Shown: piece by piece, positions 54,062 through 63,177 of the stretch | Layout: each line of letters starts with the position of its first letter | Numbering within the stretch: position 1 is the stretch's first letter | NCBI RefSeq assembly: GCF_025506355.1 | Contig: NZ_JANZYP010000014.1 | Coordinates: 62,001 to 126,000 of the forward strand | Source of the DNA: Sphaerisporangium corydalis | GTDB lineage: Bacteria > Actinomycetota > Actinomycetes > Streptosporangiales > Streptosporangiaceae | Direction: 5' to 3' | DNA length: 64,000 bases | Notes under the pieces: model-generated | Seen by the model: only the letters and a program-made list of their open reading frames with translations | Databases searched by the model: none | Told to the model about the DNA's origin: nothing | Made by a program: the position numbers and the translations under genes

Positions 54062-55467
54062 GCCTGGTCAAGCTGATCGAGCCCGTCGCTGCCGGTGACC
54101 TCGGCCGGGTCCACTTCATCGGCATCGGCGGCGCCGGCATGTCGGGCATCGCGCGCATCCTGCTCAAGCGCGGCGTCGACGTGTCCGGCAGCGACGCCCG
54201 CAGCTCCCAGATGGTGGCCGAGCTGCGCGAGCTCGGCGCCACGGTGCACGTCGGCCACGCCGCATCCCACATCAGGAACGTCGACACCGTCGTGGTGTCC
54301 ACCGCCATCCGCGACTCCAACCCCGAGCTCGGCGAGGCGCTGCGCCAAGGGCTGCGCGTGATCCCCAGGGCCGCCGCCCTGGCCGCCGTCATGGTCGGGC
54401 GCACCGGCATCGCCGTCGCCGGCACCCACGGCAAGACCACCACCACCTCGATGCTCACCGTCGCCCTGCAGAAGTGCGGTCGCGACCCGTCCTACTGCGT
54501 GGGCGGGCAGCTCGTGACCACCGGCCTCGGGGCCGACGAGGGCGCCGGCGACGTGTTCGTGGCCGAGGCCGACGAGAGCGACGGCTCGTTCCTCATGCTC
54601 GCCCCCGACCTGGCCGTGGTGACCAACGTCGAGGCCGACCACCTCGACAACTACGGCGACCCGCAGGCGGTGTACGACAGCTTCGCCCGGTTCGTCGAGC
54701 GCGTCGGCTCGGCCCTGGTCGTGTGCGCCGACGACCCGGGCGCCGCGGTGCTGGTCCCGCTGGCCCGCGCCCGCGGCCTGCGCGTGCGCACCTACGGCGA
54801 GTCCGAGGGCGCCGACGTCCGGGTCACCGGCATCGTCCCCGACGGGTTCGGCATCGCGTTCACCGTCGAGGGCAAGGGCGGGATCCGGCTGGCCGTCCCC
54901 GGGCGGCACAACGCCCTGAACGCCACCGCCGCCCTGGCCGTCGCCGAGGAGCTCGGCGTGCCGTTCGACGAGTTCCGCGACGGCCTCGCGGCCTTCACCG
55001 GCGCCAAGCGGCGGTTCGAGGCCAAGGGCGAGGCGGCCGGGGTGGCCGTGTTCGACAGCTACGCCCACCACCCGACCGAGCTGGCCGCCGACCTGCGCGC
55101 CGCCCGTGACGTGGTGGCGTCGTTCTCCGGGCCCTCCGGCCGGGTCATCGCCGTCTTCCAGCCCCACCTGTACTCCCGCACCCGCTTCTTCGCCGACGAG
55201 TTCGGCGCCGCGCTCGGGCTGGCCGACGAGGTCCTGGTCCTGGACGTGTACGGGGCGCGCGAGGACCCCGAGCCCGGGGTGTCGGGCGCCCTGGTGGCGG
55301 GCAAGGTCCCGCTCCCGGCCGGCCAGGTCGCCTACGTGCCCGACCGGGGCTCGGTCCCCGGCCTGGTCGCCGAGCGCGCCCGGCCCGGGGACATCGTGCT
55401 GACCATGGGGGCCGGAGACGTGACCGAGCTGGGCCCGCACATCGTCGCCGAGCTCGCCTCGCGGTGA
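54058..55467 (+). CDS. murC: UDP-N-acetylmuramate-L-alanine ligase
   Basis: The 469-residue ligase adds the first L-Ala to UDP-MurNAc. It shows [29 protein letters not shown], the ATP site [85 protein letters not shown] and [16 protein letters not shown], all matching the family. Four-base overlaps join it to murG and ftsQ. Confidence 0.97.
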   Translation: MSLVKLIEPVAAGDLGRVHFIGIGGAGMSGIARILLKRGVDVSGSDARSSQMVAELRELGATVHVGHAASHIRNVDTVVVSTAIRDSNPELGEALRQGLRVIPRAAALAAVMVGRTGIAVAGTHGKTTTTSMLTVALQKCGRDPSYCVGGQLVTTGLGADEGAGDVFVAEADESDGSFLMLAPDLAVVTNVEADHLDNYGDPQAVYDSFARFVERVGSALVVCADDPGAAVLVPLARARGLRVRTYGESEGADVRVTGIVPDGFGIAFTVEGKGGIRLAVPGRHNALNATAALAVAEELGVPFDEFRDGLAAFTGAKRRFEAKGEAAGVAVFDSYAHHPTELAADLRAARDVVASFSGPSGRVIAVFQPHLYSRTRFFADEFGAALGLADEVLVLDVYGAREDPEPGVSGALVAGKVPLPAGQVAYVPDRGSVPGLVAERARPGDIVLTMGAGDVTELGPHIVAELASR

Positions 55468-56138
55468 GCCAGTCGGCGTGGCGCACGGTCTTCGCCGTCC
55501 TGCTGTCCTGCGGGGTGGTGGGGGCCGCGGCCTGGCTGGTGTTCTTCTCCCCGGTCCTCGGCGTGCGCGACGTCGCGGTGTCGGGGAACGGCGACCTGCC
55601 CGCCGACCAGGTCCGCCTGGCGGCGGCGGTCCCCGACGACCAGCCGATGGCCACGGTGGACCTGGAGCAGGTCCGCAGGCGCGTCGCCGCGCTCCGCCAG
55701 GTCGAGTCGGCGAGCGTGGAGCGCCGCTGGCCGGCCACCCTCGCCGTCCGGGTCGTCGTGCGCCGGCCGGTGGCCGTGGTCGTCCTGACCTCCGGCCAGG
55801 TCGCGGTCCTGGACCGGCACGGCGTGGCGATCGAGGTCAGGCAGCTCGCCCCCTCGGGCCTGCCCGCGCTGCGCGTCGACCACTTCGCCGAGGGCGACCC
55901 CGCGACGAGGGCCGCGCTCGCGGTCGCGGCCGGGCTGCCGGGCGATCTGGCCCGCAGGATCGAGACCGTACGCGCCGGCTCGCCCGAAGATGTCTCCCTC
56001 AGCCTCCTGGACGGCCGTACGATCGTCTGGGGCGGGGCCGAGCGCACCCGGGACAAGGCGCGCGTCGCGCTCACACTGCTCCAGCGCCCGGCGGACAGCT
56101 ACGACGTCAGCTCGCCGGACGTGGTGGCCGTCAAGTGA
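55464..56138 (+). CDS. ftsQ: Cell division protein FtsQ
   Basis: The 224-residue bitopic protein has an N-terminal membrane helix TVFAVLLSCGVVGAAAWLVFF (about 8-28), then the POTRA domain: SPVLGVRDVAVSGNGDLPADQVRLAAAVPDDQPMATVDLEQVRRRVAALRQVESASVERRWPATLAVRVVVRRPVAVV. The beta domain follows. The cytoplasmic part is only seven residues, shorter than in Streptomyces FtsQ. It recruits FtsL/FtsB to the septum. GTG 55464 overlaps murC; a 230-base gap before ftsZ follows. Confidence 0.94.
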   Translation: MSQSAWRTVFAVLLSCGVVGAAAWLVFFSPVLGVRDVAVSGNGDLPADQVRLAAAVPDDQPMATVDLEQVRRRVAALRQVESASVERRWPATLAVRVVVRRPVAVVVLTSGQVAVLDRHGVAIEVRQLAPSGLPALRVDHFAEGDPATRAALAVAAGLPGDLARRIETVRAGSPEDVSLSLLDGRTIVWGGAERTRDKARVALTLLQRPADSYDVSSPDVVAVK

Positions 56139-56266
56139 CCTGCCCCACCGCCGGACCGGGTCTGGCAGGAGCGAAAGGGACAGGCCGCGACACGCCGGGC
56201 GACCTTGCGGCGCGGTGAGTTGACCCTGGGGGAGGGGCAACCCTACTGTCCGTATCATTCCTCAGG

Positions 56267-56304
56267 TTGACATAACTCTAAATCTCAACTTGAGGGTGAG
56301 AGTT
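56267..56304 (+). promoter_or_regulatory. ftsZ upstream element: TTGACA-like hexamer and nested inverted repeats
   Basis: TTGACA at 56267-56272 is followed by AACTCT (56274-56279) and its complement AGAGTT (56299-56304), enclosing CTCAA-C-TTGAG (56284-56294). The stretch is AT-rich in a GC-rich operon, a clear sign of a dedicated ftsZ promoter and operator or leader hairpin. A matching -10 at 17 bases is not obvious. Confidence 0.5.
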
Positions 56305-56372
56305 AAACAAGAAGGTCCGGGACCGTTTCGGGCTTCACGTAATGCAAGTAACGAGCGGAAAGGCCCCTCGTC

Positions 56373-57779
56373 GTGGCAGCACCGCAGAACTACCTCGCGG
56401 TCATCAAGGTCGTCGGCATCGGCGGCGGCGGAGTGAACGCCGTGAACCGGATGATCGAGGAGGGACTCAAGGGCGTCGAGTTCATCGCCATCAACACCGA
56501 CGCCCAGGCGCTGCTGATGAGTGACGCCGACGTCAAGCTGGACGTGGGCCGCGAGCTCACGCGCGGCCTGGGCGCGGGAGCCAATCCCGAAGTCGGCCGC
56601 AGGGCGGCCGAGGACCACCGCGAGGAGATCGAGGAGGTCCTCAAGGGGGCCGACATGGTCTTCGTCACGGCGGGGGAGGGCGGCGGCACCGGCACCGGTG
56701 GCGCGCCCGTGGTCGCCAACATCGCCCGGTCGCTCGGCGCGCTGACCATCGGCGTCGTGACCAGGCCGTTCAGCTTCGAGGGCCGCCGGCGCGCGGCGCA
56801 GGCCGAGGCCGGCATCGAGACGCTGCGCGACGAGGTCGACACCCTCATCGTCATCCCGAACGACCGCCTGCTGTCGATCTCCGACCGCCAGGTCAGCGTG
56901 CTCGACGCCTTCAAGGCGGCCGACCAGGTGCTGCTGTCCGGTGTGCAGGGCATCACCGACCTCATCACCACGCCCGGCCTGATCAACCTGGACTTCGCCG
57001 ACGTGAAGTCGGTCATGTCCGGCGCGGGGTCGGCGCTGATGGGCATAGGGCACGCGCGCGGCGACGACAGGTCGGTGGCCGCGGCCGAGATGGCCGTGTC
57101 CAGCCCCCTGCTGGAGGCGAGCATCGACGGCGCCCACGGCGTGCTGCTGTCCATCGCGGGCGGCTCCGACCTCGGGCTCTTCGAGATCAACGAGGCGGCC
57201 CAGCTCGTGTCCAACGCGGCCGCGCTGGACGCCAACATCATCTTCGGCACGGTCATCGACGACGCCCTCGGCGACGAGGTCCGCGTCACGGTGATCGCCG
57301 CCGGGTTCGACGAGCCCGCGCCCGAGAAGGCGGCGGCCCTGCCGCAGCCCGCGGCGCGGCCCCAGGCCCCGGCGCGCCCGGTCACCCCTCCGGCGCCCGC
57401 GCCCGGGGCGGCCCGTCCCGCGCCTGCCTTCACCGCCTCCAAGAGCGAGGCGCCGAGGGCCGAGCAGCGCCCGGCCCCGGTCCGTCCGCTCTCATCGGCG
57501 CAGCCCGCGCCGATGACGCCCGCTCCTACGCCCGATCCCGCCCCGTCCCCGGAGCCGGCCGCCCCGGCGCCCGGTCCCGGGGCCTTCGGGCGCGAGGCCG
57601 AACCCTCGCACGCCGCGCACTCCTCGCACGGCGAGCAGCAGGGGCCGGTGGCCGTCCCGAGGCCGGCCCCCGAGCCGCCCACGCCGATCACCTCCCGCGT
57701 CTCCGAGCCCGCCCGGCGCCGCCCGGTGGTCTTCGAGGAGCAGGAGGAGGAGCTGGACGTCCCCGACTTCCTCAAGTGA
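56373..57779 (+). CDS. ftsZ: Cell division protein FtsZ
   Basis: The 468-residue tubulin homologue forms the Z ring. It has [21 protein letters not shown], the GTP-binding signature [19 protein letters not shown] (GGGTGTG at about 105-111), the T7-loop region [22 protein letters not shown], and the C-terminal conserved peptide DVPDFLK. The linker from about residue 320 to 455 is rich in Pro/Ala and long for the family, which may set the reach to its membrane tethers. GTG 56373 has AAAGG some 12 bases upstream. It is preceded by its own upstream element and followed at 31 bases by yggS. Confidence 0.98.
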   Translation: MAAPQNYLAVIKVVGIGGGGVNAVNRMIEEGLKGVEFIAINTDAQALLMSDADVKLDVGRELTRGLGAGANPEVGRRAAEDHREEIEEVLKGADMVFVTAGEGGGTGTGGAPVVANIARSLGALTIGVVTRPFSFEGRRRAAQAEAGIETLRDEVDTLIVIPNDRLLSISDRQVSVLDAFKAADQVLLSGVQGITDLITTPGLINLDFADVKSVMSGAGSALMGIGHARGDDRSVAAAEMAVSSPLLEASIDGAHGVLLSIAGGSDLGLFEINEAAQLVSNAAALDANIIFGTVIDDALGDEVRVTVIAAGFDEPAPEKAAALPQPAARPQAPARPVTPPAPAPGAARPAPAFTASKSEAPRAEQRPAPVRPLSSAQPAPMTPAPTPDPAPSPEPAAPAPGPGAFGREAEPSHAAHSSHGEQQGPVAVPRPAPEPPTPITSRVSEPARRRPVVFEEQEEELDVPDFLK

Positions 57780-57809
57780 CCGCCCCCCAACTGTGGTTCT
57801 GAAATTTCC

Positions 57810-58526
57810 GTGAACAATACGAATACGAATACGACGCGGCGCGACGAGATCGCGGCCGGGCTCGCCGAAGTGGAACGCCGGATCGCCGGCGCCTGCCAGA
57901 GCGCCGGGCGCGCGCGCCACGAGATCACCCTGGTCGCGGTCACCAAGACCCGTCCGGCCTCCGACGTGCGGATCCTCGCCGGTCTCGGCATCCGCGACGT
58001 CGGCGAGAACCGCGACCAGGAGGCCGCCGCCAAGGCGGGCGAATGCGCCGGCCTGCCGCTGACGTGGCACTTCGTCGGGCAGCTCCAGACCAACAAGGTC
58101 AGATCCGTCGTGTCCTACGCCGGCGTGATCCACTCCATCGACCGCCCCAAACTGGCCGAGGCCGTGGGCCGCGAGGCCGTCAGGACGGGCCGGGAGGTCA
58201 CCTGCCTGGTCCAGGTCGCCCTGGACGAGGATCCGGGGCGCGGCGGCGTCGTCCCGGCCGGGCTGCCGGCCCTCGCCGACCTGATCGCCGTCACCGGCGG
58301 CCTGCGGCTCGGCGGCGTCATGGCGGTGGCCCCGCTCGGCGGCGACCCCGGGCCGGCCTTCGCCCGGCTCGCGGAGCTGTCGGCGGAACTTCGGAAGGAC
58401 CATCCCGATGCGAAGGTCATTTCAGCGGGTATGAGTGGAGATCTGGCCGAGGCGATCCGCCATGGTGCGACACACGTGCGTGTCGGTACGGCGTTGCTCG
58501 GCCGCCGGACGCCCTTCGTCAGGTAA
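57810..58526 (+). CDS. YggS family pyridoxal phosphate homeostasis protein
   Basis: The 238-residue PLP-binding protein (fold type III) has ITLVAVTKTRPASDVRILAGLGIRDVGENRDQEAAAKA, with the PLP-Lys in AVTKT (about residue 46), and WHFVGQLQTNKVRSVVSYAGVIHSIDR. GGLRLGGVMAVAPL, SAGMSGDLAEAIRHGATHVRVGTALLG close the barrel. GTG 57810 begins MNNTNTNTT, produced by three AATACG hexamer repeats (57816-57833); no good ribosome binding site is visible. In many actinobacteria a YlmD/PgeF gene sits between ftsZ and yggS; it is missing here. Confidence 0.94.
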   Translation: MNNTNTNTTRRDEIAAGLAEVERRIAGACQSAGRARHEITLVAVTKTRPASDVRILAGLGIRDVGENRDQEAAAKAGECAGLPLTWHFVGQLQTNKVRSVVSYAGVIHSIDRPKLAEAVGREAVRTGREVTCLVQVALDEDPGRGGVVPAGLPALADLIAVTGGLRLGGVMAVAPLGGDPGPAFARLAELSAELRKDHPDAKVISAGMSGDLAEAIRHGATHVRVGTALLGRRTPFVR

Positions 58527-58630
58527 TGTCCCCCCGAGTGGACCTTGATGTCCATGTATCCGAGCAGAGGTCGACAGCGGTGCCTTAGGTTGCCTTGGGT
58601 ACGGACCATGAGCAGGAGGACGACGTAGCG

Positions 58631-59137
58631 ATGGCCGGCGCGATGCGCAAGATGGCGGTCTACCTCGGTCTCGTGGAGGACGATCGCTACCCGGACTATG
58701 GCGGTTACGCCGACGACGAGGACTACACCGACGACTACGTCGACCGTCGCCGAGGCGACGAGCACGGGGTTGGAACGCCCCAAGACGGCCTGGAGGTCGA
58801 GACCCCGGTTCCTGCCCCGAGGTCCGGGTCTGCCGTCGTAGAGCGCCGTACGACCGATCTGGCGCGAATTACGACCCTCCATCCGCGTACGTATAACGAA
58901 GCGCGAACGATCGGCGAGCACTTCCGTGAAGGCACGCCCGTCATCATGAACTTGACAGAAATGGTCGACAGCGACGCGAAACGACTGGTTGATTTCGCGG
59001 CAGGTCTGGTCTTTGGCCTACATGGCAGCATTGAACGTGTTACCAACAAGGTGTTCCTGTTGTCCCCTGCCAATGTCGAGGTGACCGCCGAGGACAAGGC
59101 CCGAATCGCGGAACGCGGGTTCTTCAACCAGAGCTAG
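58631..59137 (+). CDS. sepF: Cell division protein SepF
   Basis: The 168-residue protein tethers FtsZ to the membrane. The amphipathic N-terminal helix [20 protein letters not shown] is followed by an acidic Tyr/Asp-rich linker. The SepF core has [70 protein letters not shown], which forms the dimer and FtsZ-binding face. AGGAGG stands ten bases upstream of ATG 58631. In actinobacteria lacking FtsA and ZipA, SepF is the main Z-ring anchor. Confidence 0.97.
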   Translation: MAGAMRKMAVYLGLVEDDRYPDYGGYADDEDYTDDYVDRRRGDEHGVGTPQDGLEVETPVPAPRSGSAVVERRTTDLARITTLHPRTYNEARTIGEHFREGTPVIMNLTEMVDSDAKRLVDFAAGLVFGLHGSIERVTNKVFLLSPANVEVTAEDKARIAERGFFNQS

Positions 59138-59219
59138 AGTTCCACCATGAACAGTGAACGGCCAGACATGGCCTCTCCGGACCGAGGTCGGCACATCGGG
59201 ATGGGGGCAGGGCGCGACC

Positions 59220-59510
59220 GTGGGGATCGTTAGGGACATCTTGGTCGCGGTTCTGTCGATCTATCTGGTGTTGCTGATCGGCAGGATGATCTTCGAGACG
59301 GTGCAGGCGTTCGCCCGCTCCTGGCGGCCCCGGGGGGTCGTGCTGGTGCTGGCGGAGGCCACGTACACGGCAACCGATCCACCTCTCAAGTTCCTCCGCC
59401 GTTTCATTCCGCCCCTCCGGTTGGGTACGGTGGCCTTTGACCTAAGCTTCACAGTGCTGTTCATTGTGGTCTTGGTCATGATCCAAATCGTGTCCGCGCT
59501 TCGTTTTTGA
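59220..59510 (+). CDS. YggT family membrane protein
   Basis: The 96-residue protein has two or three hydrophobic helices: VRDILVAVLSIYLVLLIGRMIFETVQAF near the start and VAFDLSFTVLFIVVLVMIQIVSALRF at the end, with the family motif YTATDPPLKFLRRFIPPLRLG between them. GTG 59220 gives the normal length; the frame is open back to 59154. YggT genes lie steadily between sepF and divIVA in Gram-positive bacteria and may help place the division machinery. Role not proven. Confidence 0.9.
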   Translation: MGIVRDILVAVLSIYLVLLIGRMIFETVQAFARSWRPRGVVLVLAEATYTATDPPLKFLRRFIPPLRLGTVAFDLSFTVLFIVVLVMIQIVSALRF

Positions 59511-59558
59511 TCGGGTACCGTCCTCCGGACAGACTCCGAGCGCGCCAAGGAGACCGAA

Positions 59559-60425
59559 ATGCCGCTGACGCCCGCTGATGTGCGGAACAAGCAGTTCAGT
59601 ACCACCCGGCTGCGGCCGGGGTACGACGAGGAAGAAGTAGACGCCTTCCTCGATGAGGTGGAGGCCGAGCTCGACCGCCTCATCCAGGAGAACGAGGAGC
59701 TTCGCGCGAAGCTGACCGAGTGCCTGCGCGGCAAGGTGCCGGGCGGGATGGGCATGAGCATGGCGCCGGCCCCCATCGCCGAGCCCAAACCCGAGATGAT
59801 GGCGCCGCAGCCGGAGCCCATGAGGCAGCCGGAGCCGATCAGGCCCGAGCCGGTCCCCGTCGGCATGGGCATGCCGCCCGCCGAGGACAACATGGACACC
59901 GCCGCGCGTGTGCTCGCCCTGGCGCAGCAGACCGCGGACCAGGCGATCGCCGACGCGCGCCGCGAGGCCGACGAGACGGTCACCCGTGCCCGCCGCGAGG
60001 CCGACGAGGTCCTCGGCAAGGCCCGTCGCCAGGCCGAGCAGATCCTCGGTGACGCGCGCGCGCGCGCCGAGACGCTGGAGCGCGACGCGCAGGAGCGGCA
60101 CCGGCAGGCCATGGGCTCGCTGGTGCAGACCCGCGACGAACTGGAGCGCAAGGTCGAGGAGCTGCGGAGCTTCGAGCGTGAGTACCGCAGCAGGCTCAAG
60201 CTCTACCTGGAGAACCAGCTCGCCGAGCTCAACGTGTCGGCCGAAGGCAGCGGCGGCTTCCCCGTCGTCGGTGCCCAGATGGGCGCCCCCGCCATGTCCC
60301 ACGCCGTCGCCCCCGGTGGCCAGCAGCAGATCCCCGGTGGCCAGAACAACCCGTTCGGCTCCGAGCCCTCGCAGCACTCCGGCGCCTTCCAGGGAGTTGA
60401 CGGCCCTCACAACGACCGCCGTTAA
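59559..60425 (+). CDS. divIVA: DivIVA/Wag31 polar growth protein
   Basis: The 288-residue coiled-coil protein begins MPLTPADVRNKQFSTTRLRPGYDEEEVDAFLDEVEAELDRL, the membrane-binding DivIVA N-domain with the conserved Phe and Arg. A Met/Pro/Glu-rich linker (about 60-105) follows, then a long coiled coil of ADARREADETVTRARREADEVLGKARRQAEQILGDARARAETLERDAQERH, about 115-220. A Gly/Pro/Gln tail ends it. In actinobacteria it marks poles and directs wall growth. AAGGAG lies seven bases before ATG 59559. It closes the cluster. Confidence 0.97.
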   Translation: MPLTPADVRNKQFSTTRLRPGYDEEEVDAFLDEVEAELDRLIQENEELRAKLTECLRGKVPGGMGMSMAPAPIAEPKPEMMAPQPEPMRQPEPIRPEPVPVGMGMPPAEDNMDTAARVLALAQQTADQAIADARREADETVTRARREADEVLGKARRQAEQILGDARARAETLERDAQERHRQAMGSLVQTRDELERKVEELRSFEREYRSRLKLYLENQLAELNVSAEGSGGFPVVGAQMGAPAMSHAVAPGGQQQIPGGQNNPFGSEPSQHSGAFQGVDGPHNDRR

Positions 60426-60472
60426 GGTAACGGGTCAGGTTCACGTACCGACCCGCGACTGGGAGCCCCTCT

Positions 60473-62896
60473 GTGATCTACCTGAGCGCCATTCTGGTCG
60501 TTCTCGCCTTCGGCCTGCTGGTCGCGGGCGTGGTGACCGGAACAGCGGTCCTGGTGATGTGGTCGATCGTGGTCAGCGTGCTGTCCGCGGTCTTCCTGAT
60601 GATCGGGGCGCTGCTGCGACGCCACGAACTCTTCCCCTCCGGCGGCACGACGGCGGCCACGGCGCCGCCGATGCCTCCGGCGGGCATGGGCGTCGCGGGC
60701 GGCTCGGGCCTTCCGATGACGATGGCCGCCACGCACGGGCCCTCATCCCCCCTTCCCCACCCGATGACCGCCTCCCACCAGACGGCGACACTGGCCCGTC
60801 CACGAGGCCGCACGGGCCCCGGCCAGCCGGGCTTCCCCGGCCCTGGACAGGCAGGCTTCCCCGGCACAGCCCAGGGAACCCATGCCGGGGCAGGTCACTC
60901 AGGAACTCACACCGGGGCAGGGCAGGGAGCCCACTCCGGGGCGGGGCAAGGAGGTCACTCCGGCCGGGGACGGGGCGCCGGACCCTCTCCCGAGGCGATC
61001 GTGCTGGTGATCCCCGGGCGTAAGCGGTTCCACCTGCCCGGATGCCGGCAGCTCGCCGGGCGCGAGATCGAGGAGCTCACCTACGAGGAGGCCCGCGAGG
61101 AGGGCTTCACCGCCTGCACCACCTGCCTCCCCGACGGCTACACCCCCCAAGTGGCCCGCCGCACCACCCAATCCTCCCCCGCCACCACCCCCCTCCCCGA
61201 AACCGGCCACCGCGCCACCCCCGCCCCCCTGCCCGAGGCGGAACGGACGTCCGACGCCAGGCGCAAGCCCGGCACGGCACAGGGCACCGAACCAGGACAA
61301 GAGCCTCGGTCCGGACGTGAGACCCCGGCGGTACGCGAGTCTCAGCCGCGGCGCGGAAGCGGATATCGGTCCGACGAGACGCGGCCGGTGACGCCGGTCG
61401 CCTCCGAGCAGTCGATGGAGCCGGTCGAGAAGCGTCCCGGGCGCGCCGGGACCCCGACCGGCTCCGCCGCCCCCTCACGCCCTTCAACGGCGACCTCTTC
61501 TTCCCCCTCCTCGGCGCCCACCCCGTCCTCGCCCACCCCGTCCACGTCTTCCTCCACCCCGTCCTCGTCCTCCGCCGGCCGCTCCGGTGGTCCAGCCGAT
61601 TCCAGTGGCTCCGACGCGGCCGGTGAGGAACGCTGGAAGTCCGACGCGTGGTTCTCGGCCCAGGCGGCGAGCACCGACGGCGTGAACGTGAGCCCGGCAG
61701 GGGCCCGCCCGGCCGGCAAGGCGCCCGCTGACGACGAGCCCACGAGCGATCCCACCACGGACAAGACACCCGCGAGTAGATCCGCCACGGGCAAGGGACC
61801 CGCAGGCACGTCCGCCACGGACAAGGCACTCCCGAGCACTCCCGCCACGGGCAAGCCGCCCCCAGGTACCGGCGAGAAGGACCGTTCACCCGAGGCCCCC
61901 GGCCTTTCACCCGGCGCCGCCGGGACAAAGCCCTCGATTCCGGGAACCCCCTCGGTTGCGGGATCCTCGACTCGGCCTGTCCCGGCCGTGAAGGTCCCGG
62001 AGGCCGCCTCCCCGTTCCAGGCTTTCAAGCGCCCCGACCCGCCCGCCACCCCGCCGCCCGCGACCGGCAAGCCCTCGGCGACCACCACGAGCCCCGCCGA
62101 GCCGGACGACGAAGGCGACGACCCCGTGGTGGTCGTCAGCGCCACCCCCCGCACACCCACCACCCCCAGACCCAGCACGACCAGCACCTCTTCTCCCGGC
62201 AAGTCCGACGGTCCCGGCAGGTCCGACGGTCCCGGCAGGTCCGACGGTCCCGGCAGGTCCGACGGTCCCGGCAGGTCCGAGGGCCCTGGCAGGTCCGAGG
62301 GCCCTGGCAAGACACCTGACCGCTTCACGACGAGCGCCCGATCCTCCTCGGCCGGGACCCCCTCGGACTCGTCGAGCCCCCCGGAAGTCTCCACGGGACG
62401 TCCCACGGAATCCTCGAAGTCCCCAAAGACTCCGAACGCCGCCTCCGAGCCCGCGAAGGACCGGCAGCCGACCACAGGCAGTGGATCCGGTACGAGGCCC
62501 GAAGCGCCGAAGCCGGCCACCACGTCCTCCAAGGACCAAGGCCCCGCCAAGGCGACCCCGACGCCTGTCACAGAGGACACCGGCGAGCCGGCCAAGCCCT
62601 CACCGGACGAGGCTCCGGCCCGGGGCGGCGATGTCGAGGACAAGCGGTCCGACGACGCTGGCGGCGCGGCGGACAAGCCGAAGGACGCTGACGACAAGCC
62701 CAGGAAGGCCGGGCCGACCGTCGAGGTCAAGCGTCCCGTGATCGTCAAGATCATCCCCGGTACCCGGCGCTACCACAGCTCCGCCTGCCCGCTGATCAAG
62801 GGATCCGACCCGGCCACCCTGGAAGCGATGTCCAAGTCCGACGCCGAAGCCGCCGGCCTCACCCACTGCTCCGTCTGCGCCAGAGACGACGACTGA
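60473..62896 (+). CDS. Repeat-rich membrane protein with two Ada-like Cys/His modules
   Basis: The 807-residue protein has two N-terminal helices (about 3-23 and 28-46) with a very short loop. The long outside or cytoplasmic part is low in complexity (Pro, Ser, Thr, Gly). Two copies of a small module stand out: IPGRKRFHLPGCRQLAGREIEELTYEEAREEGFTACTTC (about 180-218) and IPGTRRYHSSACPLIKGSDPATLEAMSKSDAEAAGLTHCSVC (about 761-802). Each has the pattern HxxxC then CxxC, like the small Ada-type metal-binding domain. The middle holds an 18-bp (GRSDGP) and a 30-bp (SATDKxPxxT) tandem repeat. It is 47 bases behind divIVA. I do not recognise the family; a DivIVA-related envelope role is inference. Confidence 0.65.
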   Translation: MIYLSAILVVLAFGLLVAGVVTGTAVLVMWSIVVSVLSAVFLMIGALLRRHELFPSGGTTAATAPPMPPAGMGVAGGSGLPMTMAATHGPSSPLPHPMTASHQTATLARPRGRTGPGQPGFPGPGQAGFPGTAQGTHAGAGHSGTHTGAGQGAHSGAGQGGHSGRGRGAGPSPEAIVLVIPGRKRFHLPGCRQLAGREIEELTYEEAREEGFTACTTCLPDGYTPQVARRTTQSSPATTPLPETGHRATPAPLPEAERTSDARRKPGTAQGTEPGQEPRSGRETPAVRESQPRRGSGYRSDETRPVTPVASEQSMEPVEKRPGRAGTPTGSAAPSRPSTATSSSPSSAPTPSSPTPSTSSSTPSSSSAGRSGGPADSSGSDAAGEERWKSDAWFSAQAASTDGVNVSPAGARPAGKAPADDEPTSDPTTDKTPASRSATGKGPAGTSATDKALPSTPATGKPPPGTGEKDRSPEAPGLSPGAAGTKPSIPGTPSVAGSSTRPVPAVKVPEAASPFQAFKRPDPPATPPPATGKPSATTTSPAEPDDEGDDPVVVVSATPRTPTTPRPSTTSTSSPGKSDGPGRSDGPGRSDGPGRSDGPGRSEGPGRSEGPGKTPDRFTTSARSSSAGTPSDSSSPPEVSTGRPTESSKSPKTPNAASEPAKDRQPTTGSGSGTRPEAPKPATTSSKDQGPAKATPTPVTEDTGEPAKPSPDEAPARGGDVEDKRSDDAGGAADKPKDADDKPRKAGPTVEVKRPVIVKIIPGTRRYHSSACPLIKGSDPATLEAMSKSDAEAAGLTHCSVCARDDD
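61759..61878. repeat. 30-bp imperfect tandem repeat, about four units
   Basis: Units encode decapeptides such as SATGKGPAGT, SATDKALPST and PATGKPPPGT. They share (T/C)CCGCCACGG(G/A)CAAG followed by a variable part. Part of the low-complexity stretch of the gene at 60473. Confidence 0.7.
62198..62305. repeat. 18-bp tandem repeat, six units
   Basis: GGCAAGTCCGACGGTCCC is followed by three GGCAGGTCCGACGGTCCC and two GGCAGGTCCGAGGGCCCT units, encoding GKSDGP, GRSDGP x3, GRSEGP x2. Near-perfect units suggest recent expansion. Confidence 0.95.
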
Positions 62897-63177
62897 CCCT
62901 CGGTCCTCCGGATATCACGGAAGCCGACGAACTACCGAGCCCCGCCCTCGGCCGGTACGCGGTCGCCTGCCGAGGTGAGCGGCGAACCGCTGGACGACGT
63001 CTCCACCCACGGACGATCTTGGCAACGCCGAACGTGACGAAGCTCACGTCCAGCAGTGAGACGGCTCTGCCGGACGGCCTCGCAAGGACTCCGATCAACG
63101 AAAAGGGAAGCGCCTACGGCTCGCCGCTCGCCGGCGGCTCGTGAAGAATCCCACGGTCGACGGAAAGCGCGAATACC
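62897..63177. other. Intergenic stretch, nothing recognised
   Basis: 281 bases without a supported gene or strong hairpin. The stretch has mixed GC content and may carry the promoter of the gene at 63178. Confidence 0.4.

Noticed and set aside
62198-62305. CRISPR-like array
   Set aside because: Units are contiguous 18-bp coding repeats with no spacers, and no cas genes are present.
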